DNA from: an uncultured bacterium
Lineage (GTDB): Bacteria > Cyanobacteriota > Vampirovibrionia > Gastranaerophilales > Gastranaerophilaceae
Reading direction: 5' to 3'
Assembly (NCBI GenBank): GCA_900551965.1
Contig: URYF01000001.1
Span: 3,917-67,916, forward strand
Length of the DNA: 64,000 bases
Shown: positions 19,510 to 28,871 of the stretch, piece by piece
Position numbering within the stretch: the stretch's first letter is position 1
Layout of the letters: each line of letters starts with the position of its first letter
Program-made: the position numbers and the translations under genes
The notes under the pieces: generated by a model
What the model was told of the DNA's origin: nothing
The model's database searches: none
Seen by the model: only the letters and a program-made list of their open reading frames with translations

Positions 19510-20092
19510 AGAATCTTATAGCGAATATATGAAAGTGTTTTTGGAAGAAAATTCCAAAGTTAATCTAATATCAAAAAATGATGAAAAATTTTTATGGGAA
19601 AAGCATATTTATGATTCTTTATCTATTGAAAAATTTTTTGATAAATACGGAAAGGGTAAACATCTTTTAGATATTGGGACCGGGGGCGGATTCCCGTCAG
19701 TTCCGATTGCAATTAAATATCCGGAAATTGAAGTTCTTGCAGTAGATAGTATTGCAAAGAAAATTCGTGCTGTTGCTTTAATCTCTGAAAAACTCGGATT
19801 GAAGAATTTAACTTCTGTTTGTTCAAGGGTGGAGAATTTGAATGGAGAATTTGATATAGTTACATCCCGCGCTGTTTCATCTTTAAAAAATATTTGTGAA
19901 TATGCACTGCCAAAACTCAAAAAAGATGGGTATTTTGTAGCATACAAATCTCGCAAAACCCCTGAAGAGATAGAAGAAGCAAAAGCTGTTTTAAAAAAAT
20001 ATAAAGCAAATATTATTGATATTATTGAATATGACCTGCCCTTAGAAGAAAAACTTACCAGAAATTTGATAATTATAAAACGGGGTAAATAA
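19499..20092 (+). CDS. rsmG: 16S rRNA (guanine(527)-N(7))-methyltransferase
   Basis: Methylates G527 in the 530 loop of 16S rRNA. SAM-binding motif DIGTGGGFPSVPIAI near residues 54-68, AVDSIAKK as motif II, and TSRAVSSL with catalytic-region arginine are typical of RsmG/GidB. Length 197 is normal to slightly short. ATG 19499 lies within the last codons of the ATPase-TPR gene (11-base overlap), so it depends on that transcript. In other bacteria rsmG often sits with mnmG; that partner is not here. Confidence 0.93.
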   Translation: MENKESYSEYMKVFLEENSKVNLISKNDEKFLWEKHIYDSLSIEKFFDKYGKGKHLLDIGTGGGFPSVPIAIKYPEIEVLAVDSIAKKIRAVALISEKLGLKNLTSVCSRVENLNGEFDIVTSRAVSSLKNICEYALPKLKKDGYFVAYKSRKTPEEIEEAKAVLKKYKANIIDIIEYDLPLEEKLTRNLIIIKRGK

Positions 20093-20096
20093 TAGT

Positions 20097-20287
20097 CCTT
20101 ACCCTACCCCTCTAAAAGGAAATGGATGAAAATCAAAATAATTCAAAGCCCAAGGCAATTGGTAGCATGTTACCCCGTCCGGTGAGGACCCCTCACCCCA
20201 GCCCTCTCTCATAGGGTGAGGGATAAAGACCAAAATAATCCAAGTCTTAAGGCAATTGGTGGCGTGGTGCCCCGTCCGGCCGAGGAC
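20097..20287. repeat. Two degenerate copies of a ~95-bp tandem repeat
   Basis: Core units at 20124-20189 and 20221-20287 align along their whole length: GGAT, then AAAATAAT.CAAG, AAGGCAATTGGT, and CCCCGTCCGG followed by GAGGAC. The second copy is preceded by a perfect hairpin CCCTCACCC (20190-20198) / GGGTGAGGG (20214-20222); the first copy has a degenerate version at 20100-20120. GC-rich relative to the genome. A third repeat type abuts at 20288. These look like accumulated non-coding mobile or palindromic elements rather than a gene. Confidence 0.75.
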
Positions 20288-20317
20288 TGTCATTCTGAAC
20301 GAAAGCGAAGAATTTCA
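20288..20317 (+). repeat. Interspersed 30-bp repeat, copy 3
   Basis: TGTCATTCTGAACGAAAGCGAAGAATTTCA, a diverged copy of the element at 9239 and 11908, directly joined to the tandem repeat. From 20318 to 20438 I see only AT-rich DNA and a possible AAGGGG ribosome site for the next gene. Confidence 0.7.
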
Positions 20318-20438
20318 CTATTAAATGTATATATTGCTTGTTCTTTTTAACTTTACAAATTTAATTATTTGCCCATGACTCATTGCATTTGAGGATTGTT
20401 CTTTCTACAATTATAAAAAAGGGGTATATGTTTCGGTC

Positions 20439-20855
20439 ATGACTATTATTAATGATGTTTTTACTATTCACACTAAGGGGAATTCAGATATTATAGATAT
20501 AACGCCGCAGATTAGGAATGTTGTGTATAATCATCAATTACAAAATGCGGTTGTATTTATTTACGCGCAAGGGAGTACGGTTTCAGTTACAAATATCGAG
20601 TTTGAGCCGGGGCTGTTGGTTGATTTGCCGGAAGCTTTGGAGCGTATTGCTCCTGTTGATTCAAGGTATCATCATGATGAAATGTGGCATGATGGCAACG
20701 GATATGCCCATGTTAGAGCATCTATTGTCGGAAATTCAACCCATGTCCCATTGATTGATGGTGTATTGCAGCTTGGTCAATGGCAGCAAGTTATTTTAGT
20801 GGATTTTGATAATAAAGCCCGAGCACGTAAAGTTAATGTGCAGATTATGTATTAA
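20439..20855 (+). CDS. yjbQ: YjbQ/UPF0047 family protein
   Basis: Small single-domain protein of the UPF0047 family, sometimes annotated as a secondary thiamine-phosphate synthase because the E. coli member has weak activity of that kind; the true role is unsettled. Family marks are GSTVSVTNIEFEPGL near residue 45, the SRYHHDEMWHDGNGYAHVRAS segment holding the conserved metal-binding His/Asp residues, and the C-terminal LGQWQQVILVDFD. Length 138 matches. ATG 20439 lies some 15 bases after AAAGGGG. Stands alone, convergent with the next gene. Confidence 0.9.
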   Translation: MTIINDVFTIHTKGNSDIIDITPQIRNVVYNHQLQNAVVFIYAQGSTVSVTNIEFEPGLLVDLPEALERIAPVDSRYHHDEMWHDGNGYAHVRASIVGNSTHVPLIDGVLQLGQWQQVILVDFDNKARARKVNVQIMY

Positions 20856-20875
20856 TCTTTTCTCCAATTGCTTAA

Positions 20876-21736
20876 TTATGCTTGAAAGTTGTTAGTTATT
20901 TCATGAATATATTCAAGCATTTGGGCAAAGTATTTTAAATCTGAGTTTCCGTTTATTACAAGATCAGCTTCTTTTCTGAACGGTTTAACGTATTTTTCGC
21001 CGGCTTGTGCAATGTAGTTCCAATGCTTTTCGGCATTTTCCATGCTCTGATTTCTTTCTTCAACTGCACGGTTTAAAAATCTGTTTTTTCTCAATTCGTT
21101 TTCTGTTTCAACATAAATTTTAATATCAAACACGTCTTTTACAGATTCATACATTGTAGCAATACCTTCAACAACAATAATTTTTTGAGAAGGAATATCT
21201 ATGGCTTTTGGCATAGAAACACCTGTTCCGTTTGGAAGATACATTGGGGCTTTTATATCAAGTCCGTCAGATAAATCTTCAAGATCAGAACGCAAAATAT
21301 CTAATTGGAAACTTGACGGAGCATCAACGTCATAGCCGTTATCTCTAAGTTTATCAAAGGTTCCGTATTTGTTAATTAGTGCAGAAATATCGTTAAAATA
21401 ATTATCAGTACTCAAAACAGTTACAGGCATGGAAAGTTGTTCAATAACATTTTTGATTTCGTGGCAGATTGTTGATTTGCCTGATGCCGATTCTCCCGTG
21501 ACTCCAATTAAAAGGCGCTTTGCAGGTTTGTTTATTAGGCGTCTAGAGAATCTGTCGATAAAGTTTTGGTTAATATTATTTATCAGCGGAATCGACTGTT
21601 TTTTATCATATAAAAAAATCTGCCTGAATTTTGTCTGGAGATAGAACGCTAATAATTCCCTGCCGGACTTTGAATTGAAATCAGGTTTGTATATTTTATC
21701 GTTAGAATTTAAATCTTTTCCAATTAACAATGACAT
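20876..21736 (-). CDS. Uridine kinase/phosphoribulokinase-family protein
   Basis: P-loop kinase of the Udk/PRK/PanK superfamily. Walker A GVTGESASGKST at residues 78-89, then VLSTDNYFNDISAL with the catalytic Asp-Tyr pair, YDVDAPSSFQLDIL, and VVEGIATMYE as Walker B region, all in the order seen in uridine kinases. An extra ~70-residue helical N-terminus precedes the kinase domain, which is longer than in Udk (about 210 aa), so the substrate may not be uridine. ATG 21736 with a weak AGAAAG site. Convergent with yjbQ with only 20 bases between. Confidence 0.8.
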   Translation of the reverse strand: MSLLIGKDLNSNDKIYKPDFNSKSGRELLAFYLQTKFRQIFLYDKKQSIPLINNINQNFIDRFSRRLINKPAKRLLIGVTGESASGKSTICHEIKNVIEQLSMPVTVLSTDNYFNDISALINKYGTFDKLRDNGYDVDAPSSFQLDILRSDLEDLSDGLDIKAPMYLPNGTGVSMPKAIDIPSQKIIVVEGIATMYESVKDVFDIKIYVETENELRKNRFLNRAVEERNQSMENAEKHWNYIAQAGEKYVKPFRKEADLVINGNSDLKYFAQMLEYIHEITNNFQA

Positions 21737-21878
21737 GTTCTTTCTGTAAATTTTCGAGTATGAACAATATAATACATGAGAAAAAAGTTTTTTGCTAGTG
21801 GTATCAAAAATTATTAATATTTTTATCTATCGGTATTATGTAAAAATTTTTCTTAATGCTATAATATACAAGTAATAA

Positions 21879-23330
<1,452 letters not shown>

Positions 23331-23333
23331 TTT

Positions 23334-23726
23334 ATGAAACTAAAAATTATTACACAGGAAAGAGTTGTTTTTGATGAAGAAGTCGATGAGATTTATTCAA
23401 AAGGAATTGATGGCGAATTTGGGATTTTGAAAGGTCATATTCCGATGATGACAGCTCTTGACATTGGCGTAACAAGGGCAATTTCAGGTGATGAAGTTAA
23501 GCAATTCACAACAATGGGCGGAATTTTGCAATTCAAAGATGAAGAATGCTTGATTCTGACAACTTTGGCGGAGCCCGGGGAAGAAATTGATGAAGCCCGG
23601 GCAAGAGAAGCCTTGGAACGTGCTAAATTAAAACTTCGTAATGCTCAGGCTCGAATGGATGCAAAACGGGCAGAAGCTGCTATTGCCAGGGCAGAAGCCA
23701 GGTTAAAAGCCAAGTTGTCAAAATAA
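23334..23726 (+). CDS. atpC: F-type ATP synthase subunit epsilon
   Basis: Central-stalk subunit that couples rotation and inhibits ATP hydrolysis. N-terminal beta-sandwich (residues 1-85; LKIITQERVVFDEEVDEIY, GEFGILKGHIPMMTALDIG) and a C-terminal helical hairpin (about 90-130; ARAREALERAKLKLRNAQ) rich in Ala/Lys/Arg. ATG is 3 bases after the atpD stop, so the pair is one operon. Length 130 is normal. Confidence 0.95.
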   Translation: MKLKIITQERVVFDEEVDEIYSKGIDGEFGILKGHIPMMTALDIGVTRAISGDEVKQFTTMGGILQFKDEECLILTTLAEPGEEIDEARAREALERAKLKLRNAQARMDAKRAEAAIARAEARLKAKLSK

Positions 23727-23740
23727 ATTAGGAATTATCA

Positions 23741-24610
23741 ATGGAACTGCTGGAAATATATCAAAATAGGAATTTCAACGGTGTTAATTCAATATTAAAA
23801 GCACCTAAGATTTCTTTTGAAATATTCCCGCCAAAAGATGGCAACATTTCAAATTTGTTTGAACAAGTCAGAATTTTAAAAAAATTCAATCCTGTTTTGA
23901 TTTCGTTGACTTATGGCGCTAATGGCGGGACCAGAGACTTATCGCTTGAGCTATTGCGTTCGTTGATAGATTTGGAATTTAATGTGATGCCGCATTTTAC
24001 ATGTATCGGAGCGACTAAAGAGCTGATTGAACATTATATTGTTCAAATTGAAAATATGGGGATTGAAAATATTTTGGCACTGCGCGGTGATAAAAGTGCT
24101 GATATGGAAGGCTTGACAGTGTCAGAATTTTCGTATGCAAATGAACTTATTGACTTTATTCATCAGAATTCTACTCTGTCAATCGGTGTTGCCGGATATC
24201 CGGAAGGTCATATTGAAGCGGAAAGCATTTATAAAGATGTAGAAAACCTTAAAAAGAAGGTAGAATCCGGTGCAAGTGCGATTTTTACCCAGTTGTTTTT
24301 TGATAATGATAAGTTTTATTCATATCTTGATCTGCTTGAAAAATCAGGTATTAAACTGCCTGTAATCCCGGGGATTATGCCTATAAGAAGCCTTAAACAG
24401 ATTGAAAGAATGGTTGAGATTACTCATGTTAAAATTCCCGGTAAGTTAAGACAGGATTTAGAACGTTTTCCTGATGATGCGAAAAAAATCGGGACTGAAT
24501 ATTCTATAAAACAATGCCAGGATTTGATTGATTCAGGGGTTGATGCTCTGCACTTTTTTACTTTGAATAAAGCAGATCATGTTATAGAAATTTTGGATAA
24601 TATTTTGTAA
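23741..24610 (+). CDS. metF: Methylenetetrahydrofolate reductase
   Basis: FAD enzyme that reduces 5,10-methylene-THF to 5-methyl-THF for methionine synthesis. PKISFEIFPPKDGN near residue 27 carries the catalytic Glu; VLISLTYGANGGTRD, ILALRGDK and GASAIFTQLFFDNDKFY are family segments forming the TIM barrel and flavin site. Length 289 is usual for the bacterial short form without a regulatory domain. ATG 23741 is 14 bases after atpC, so it may be read from the atp promoter. deoC follows 10 bases on. Confidence 0.95.
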   Translation: MELLEIYQNRNFNGVNSILKAPKISFEIFPPKDGNISNLFEQVRILKKFNPVLISLTYGANGGTRDLSLELLRSLIDLEFNVMPHFTCIGATKELIEHYIVQIENMGIENILALRGDKSADMEGLTVSEFSYANELIDFIHQNSTLSIGVAGYPEGHIEAESIYKDVENLKKKVESGASAIFTQLFFDNDKFYSYLDLLEKSGIKLPVIPGIMPIRSLKQIERMVEITHVKIPGKLRQDLERFPDDAKKIGTEYSIKQCQDLIDSGVDALHFFTLNKADHVIEILDNIL

Positions 24611-24620
24611 GGAGGACATA

Positions 24621-25271
24621 ATGGAAAATTTAAATAAATATATTGAACATACTTTATTAAAACAAGATGCGCAAAGAGCTGATTTAATAAAGCTTTTTGA
24701 GGAAGCTGTGCAATATAAATTTTTAGGTGTCTGCATCAACCCATGTTATGTAAAGCTTGCAAAAGAGTATTTGAAAGAGTCTGAGGTGAAAATTGTCACT
24801 GTTATTGGTTTCCCTCTTGGTGCTAATACTACAGAAACAAAGATTTTTGAAACAATAAATGCAATCAAAGACGGTGCTGATGAAATTGATATGGTAATAA
24901 ATGTTACAAGGGTAAAAGATCGCCAAACAGAATTGATTATTGATGAAATTAAAGGTATAAAAGCAGCTTGTCAGGGGCATAATTTGAAAGTTATTATTGA
25001 AACTGATTTATTATCTTCTGATGAAATAAAATATGCTTGTGAATGTGCTGTTAAAGGTGGTGCAAATTTTGTAAAAACATCAACAGGATTTGTAAAAAAC
25101 GGAGTCGGAGCAAAAGCTGAAGATGTTGAGTTGATGCTCAATACTGTAAAATCCGCTGGACTGCAGGTTAAAGCATCAGGCGGAATCAGAGATAAAGAAT
25201 CTGCAATTAAAATGATTAACGCAGGTGCTGTCAGACTTGGAACAAGCTCAGGTGTTAAAATAGTTTCTTAG
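24621..25271 (+). CDS. deoC: Deoxyribose-phosphate aldolase
   Basis: Splits 2-deoxyribose-5-phosphate into acetaldehyde and glyceraldehyde-3-phosphate in nucleoside breakdown. Class I aldolase TIM barrel: IEHTLLK at the start, GFPLGANTTETK, EIDMVINV with the conserved Asp, VIIETDLL, and FVKTSTGF with the Schiff-base lysine. 216 residues, normal. Very strong TAAGGAGGACATAATG ribosome site. Together with tdk (12.9 kb) it points to active deoxynucleoside salvage. Confidence 0.96.
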   Translation: MENLNKYIEHTLLKQDAQRADLIKLFEEAVQYKFLGVCINPCYVKLAKEYLKESEVKIVTVIGFPLGANTTETKIFETINAIKDGADEIDMVINVTRVKDRQTELIIDEIKGIKAACQGHNLKVIIETDLLSSDEIKYACECAVKGGANFVKTSTGFVKNGVGAKAEDVELMLNTVKSAGLQVKASGGIRDKESAIKMINAGAVRLGTSSGVKIVS

Positions 25272-25335
25272 GCTGAAATTTAATAATAAATCATTATTAT
25301 CCATGATATAATATTGTAAACAGAAGGGTTACACA

Positions 25336-26412
25336 ATGGGTGATGAAGATAAGCAGTTTGATGCCACCCCCAGAAAGCTGGAACAGGCAAGAAAGGAAGG
25401 GCAGGTTGTTAAGTCAAAAGACTTTTCAACAGCTGTTTCGCTGCTTGTTTTATTCTCTGTAATCTTTGGTCTTGCACCTTTTATCTGGGATCAGATTGTG
25501 CAGGTTTTTACGCTTCTGTATGAGCAGATTCCAAACGCGCATGTTGATAAAATAGGATATATGTATATTCTTTTAATCGCTGTTAAAGGTGCGGCGCTTA
25601 TTATCGGTCCGATTTTAGCAATAGCATGGCTTGTTGCGGTTCTTGCTGATTTTATTCAGGTTGGGCCGCTGGTTGCGGTTGCTCCGTTGATGCCGAAATT
25701 AGACAAGCTTAATCCTACTAAGTATTTTAAAAATATTATGTCTATAAAAACTCTTTTTGAGTTGTTTAAAAATATTGTGAAAGTTATAATTCTTGGGTAT
25801 ATCGGCTGGATGGTATATAAAGACCATATTGAATCGATTTTGATGCTGGCATCTGTTGATAACAATTTTGCGGTTATGATTGAGTTTGGAAAACTTATCA
25901 CAGAGTTTATTTTCAAAGCTTGTATTGCCTTTTTGGTTATTGCGGCTGCCGATTACGGGGTTACGAAGTGGAAGTTTTTAAAAGACCAAAAGATGTCTTT
26001 TAAAGAAATTAAAGATGAATATAAAAACTCTGAAGGTGATCCGAATGTTAAAGCGCAGCTACGGCAAAGACGTATGCAGATGCTTCAGCAAGGTGCAATG
26101 GATGCTGTGCCGACAGCAGATTTTGTTGTCACAAACCCGACTCACGTTGCCTGCGCGCTTAAATATGTTGCAGAAGAGATGGATTCTCCTATGCTTATTG
26201 CAAAAGGGACAGAGCTTATTGCAAAGAAAATTATAAATATTGCAAAAGAAAATAATGTTCCTGTTATCGAAAACCCGCCTGTTGCAAGGGCACTGTTCCG
26301 TATGGTTGATATTAACCAGTCAATTCCGCCGGAACTTTATAAGGCTGTTGCAGAAATTTTGATGTTCGTTTACAAAATGAAAAATCCATCAAATAAACGA
26401 CCGCAAAATTAA
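25336..26412 (+). CDS. flhB: Flagellar type III export protein FlhB
   Basis: Export-gate component of the flagellar type III secretion system that switches substrate class. N-terminal ATPRKLEQARKEGQVVKSKD (residues 10-29) is characteristic. Four transmembrane helices follow (about 32-50, 77-105, 140-162, 185-207), then the cytoplasmic domain with the self-cleaving NPTH motif at residues 267-270. 358 residues fits FlhB and also its SctU relatives; the FliA-like sigma gene 18 bases downstream favours the flagellar paralogue. No other flagellar gene lies in the window. AGAAGGGTTACACA precedes the ATG. Confidence 0.93.
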   Translation: MGDEDKQFDATPRKLEQARKEGQVVKSKDFSTAVSLLVLFSVIFGLAPFIWDQIVQVFTLLYEQIPNAHVDKIGYMYILLIAVKGAALIIGPILAIAWLVAVLADFIQVGPLVAVAPLMPKLDKLNPTKYFKNIMSIKTLFELFKNIVKVIILGYIGWMVYKDHIESILMLASVDNNFAVMIEFGKLITEFIFKACIAFLVIAAADYGVTKWKFLKDQKMSFKEIKDEYKNSEGDPNVKAQLRQRRMQMLQQGAMDAVPTADFVVTNPTHVACALKYVAEEMDSPMLIAKGTELIAKKIINIAKENNVPVIENPPVARALFRMVDINQSIPPELYKAVAEILMFVYKMKNPSNKRPQN

Positions 26413-26430
26413 TAGACTGTAGTAATATAG

Positions 26431-27105
26431 ATGTGTAAAGTTATGACTAAAGAAGATAAAACAAATTTACAGCATTACATAGATATAGTGCAGAAGGTTG
26501 CAAGGGTAGAGCATAGGCGTATTCCGTCACACATGGTCGAATACGAAGAGCTGCTTTCAATCGGGATTATTGCAATTCAGGTTATGATTAAAAACAAAAC
26601 TCCCGAACAACTTGCCAAATATAATTCAGCTTATATTGCAACTGCTGTAAGATGGGCTATTCGTAATGAATTAAGAATAAGATATAAATGGTACTCTTTA
26701 AAACATAAATCAGAAGAAGAATATGATGAGGATGAAGCAGTAGAAGGCATGGATATGAAGCAGGCTAAAGTCCGCGAAGCTATCTATGAAACAATTCTTT
26801 CTATTGATGGATTGGCGGCAGCCGCAAGTGATAATGATTCACCGTTTGACTTTGTGAAAGATCCGCATGCTATGCCTGATGAAAATGCTGAAATCTCTGA
26901 AATGGGTAAAATGATTAGATCTGCTATTTCAAAACTTCCGCCAAAAGAAAGAACGGTTGTGGAATACAGATTCTATAGAAATATGCAGGTGAAAGATATT
27001 GCAACTCAAATCGGGCTTTCTCCATCTCGAGTGACTCGTATTGTTCAATCATCTTTGAATACCGTGCGCGAATATCTCAATGCCCACGAACAATATGGGT
27101 ATTAG
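26431..27105 (+). CDS. Sigma-70 family factor, FliA-like
   Basis: Alternative sigma factor, probably of the sigma-28/FliA group. Region 2 spans about residues 20-80 (MVEYEELLSIGIIAIQVMI, YIATAVRWAIRNELR). A loose acidic linker (about 90-155) replaces a clear region 3. Region 4 at about 165-220 has LPPKERTVVEYRFY and the helix-turn-helix VKDIATQIGLSPSRVTRIVQS. It follows flhB by 18 bases, consistent with control of flagellar genes. The linker is more acidic than in well-known FliA proteins, so the promoter set may differ. Its stop overlaps the convergent gene by 4 bases. Confidence 0.85.
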   Translation: MCKVMTKEDKTNLQHYIDIVQKVARVEHRRIPSHMVEYEELLSIGIIAIQVMIKNKTPEQLAKYNSAYIATAVRWAIRNELRIRYKWYSLKHKSEEEYDEDEAVEGMDMKQAKVREAIYETILSIDGLAAAASDNDSPFDFVKDPHAMPDENAEISEMGKMIRSAISKLPPKERTVVEYRFYRNMQVKDIATQIGLSPSRVTRIVQSSLNTVREYLNAHEQYGY

Positions 27106-28766
27106 TCAACTTTTGTTATTCTGCCGTCTGATCTGATTTCAATCGGGTCTTTTGCATGTTTTATGTATTCCCCGACAACTATATCTTTGTCGTAATCAAA
27201 TTTTTTCAAAGCTGTATCTAATCTGTGTTGTAGATTTAATCCTCCACCGTCAGGATTGCCTACACAAAAATCATCAGAGGCTAATGTGTACATTTTATCT
27301 CTTCTAGGGTTGTTAAAATCTATTGGTGTTTCGTTCCCTTTTTTGTCAACAAATGACATAGATAGAATGTCTCCTGCATTATTGAATGAATATTTTAGTC
27401 CGGAAACTTGTACGATACCAGGTCTGTGAGAATTTGAACTCATAGAAGCTTTTACTCTGTTTTTGATTCCGTTAACTATTTCTTCTTCGGTTGCTTCGAT
27501 TACTACAACTTTATTTGCAAAAGGAGAGATAATTGCAAGATCTCTGGTATCAACAGAACCTTCTTCAAATTGCCCGCGGATATTAGCTGAATTCATTACT
27601 GCAATATCTGTATTTAATTCTTTTCTAAGTGCATCTACGATGAAATCGCAGTGAGGGTTTTCTCTACCCAGGGCATCTTCCGGATATTTTTCAACATATT
27701 TTAAAACTCCGACTTTTTCAGGTTTGCCTAAAATATTTTCAAATACTGCGCGTGCTGCCAGGTTTCGTCTGTAATTATCAGTTTTTCCGATATTGTTTTG
27801 AACTTTTGTAATTACTCCGTTTTTATCAAATTCAACGTTTAGTACTCCGAAGTTTTTACCGTCTCTTCCGGCTTGAGTTATAACAATCGGTTCGCCGGTT
27901 TCTGAGTAGAATAGGTTTTTATTTTCTTCAATTCCTTCCAGCAATGTGTGAGTATGGGCCCCAAGGATTACATCAATTCCTTTAACATTTTTTGCTAATT
28001 GCACATCCTGGCGATAGCCGGAATGCGAAAGTACGATAACTTTATTAATACCTTGAGCTTGTAATTTATCTACTTCTTTTTGAACTTCCGGGATTGATTT
28101 TTTGAAATCTTCTTCAATATGTAAATCTTTTAAGTGGTCTTGAAGTTTAACGTGAACATGTAAATCAGGTGGAACTAAACCTATAACTCCGTACTTGTGT
28201 CCATTAATTTCTTGAATATAAGATTTTTCTATATAATTGTGGATCGGATTATTTTCAGATGGATTAAGGTTTAAGCCTAATATTTTATATTGTTTATCTT
28301 TTATTAAATTTACAAAGTCATTAGTCGGTAGGTCGCATTCATGGTTTCCCAGAGCTGTTGCCAAAAATCCGCCCATATTTAGAAATTTATCAGCGACTTT
28401 TACATGTTTTTCATCTTCCCCAAGCATAATATCACCGGAGGCAAATTTCATTTTATCAACCCCGGGGGCAGTCTTTGAGTCAAACTGATTTACAGCATTA
28501 AACATTCGCTCCATTGTTATATTTTGACCATGTAAATCATTTATGTAAAAAATGCTGGCTTTAACCGGTGCAGTTACATCTACTGTTTTTGCAGTGTTAT
28601 TTGCATAAACCGGAATTGTTTTATCAGGATAAATGTTTGTTGTATATTTTGGGGTTTGGTTGTTATTATTTAAAGACTCATTAGCAGGCGTGTTTTCTGT
28701 TTTTGGTAGAACCGTGCCTGATTTATTTATCATTACAGATTGATTAATATTTGGTACGTTTATCAT
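27102..28766 (-). CDS. 5'-nucleotidase/metallophosphatase family protein
   Basis: UshA-like two-domain enzyme. The metallophosphatase domain (about residues 68-330) has all the metal ligands: INDLHG (Asp77, His79), SGDIMLG (Asp112), GNHECD (Asn141, His142), LSHSGY and GAHTHT. The 5'-nucleotidase C-terminal domain (about 345-545) has MNSANIRGQFEEG and SPFANKVV for substrate binding. UshA proteins are normally exported, but here the N-terminus is a 65-residue Asn/Thr-rich, disordered-looking stretch with no Sec signal. Substrate may be nucleotides or related phosphoesters. It converges with the sigma gene and shares its strand with the next gene upstream. Confidence 0.85.
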   Translation of the reverse strand: MINVPNINQSVMINKSGTVLPKTENTPANESLNNNNQTPKYTTNIYPDKTIPVYANNTAKTVDVTAPVKASIFYINDLHGQNITMERMFNAVNQFDSKTAPGVDKMKFASGDIMLGEDEKHVKVADKFLNMGGFLATALGNHECDLPTNDFVNLIKDKQYKILGLNLNPSENNPIHNYIEKSYIQEINGHKYGVIGLVPPDLHVHVKLQDHLKDLHIEEDFKKSIPEVQKEVDKLQAQGINKVIVLSHSGYRQDVQLAKNVKGIDVILGAHTHTLLEGIEENKNLFYSETGEPIVITQAGRDGKNFGVLNVEFDKNGVITKVQNNIGKTDNYRRNLAARAVFENILGKPEKVGVLKYVEKYPEDALGRENPHCDFIVDALRKELNTDIAVMNSANIRGQFEEGSVDTRDLAIISPFANKVVVIEATEEEIVNGIKNRVKASMSSNSHRPGIVQVSGLKYSFNNAGDILSMSFVDKKGNETPIDFNNPRRDKMYTLASDDFCVGNPDGGGLNLQHRLDTALKKFDYDKDIVVGEYIKHAKDPIEIRSDGRITKVD

Positions 28767-28871
28767 TGTTTTACCTTTTACACTTCACTTGTATAAAAAC
28801 TAGAGAAAATTTTATTTGCTTAATTTTTGTTTTTTATTAAGAAATTTTAATACATTCCCGGTAAGGAAAAT

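Noticed and set aside
20097..20317. CRISPR array
   Set aside because: Only two long diverged units with a hairpin between; no short regular repeat-spacer pattern and no cas genes.
25336..26412. Virulence type III secretion gene instead of flhB
   Set aside because: A FliA-like sigma gene follows directly and no other injectisome genes are present; flagellar origin is simpler.
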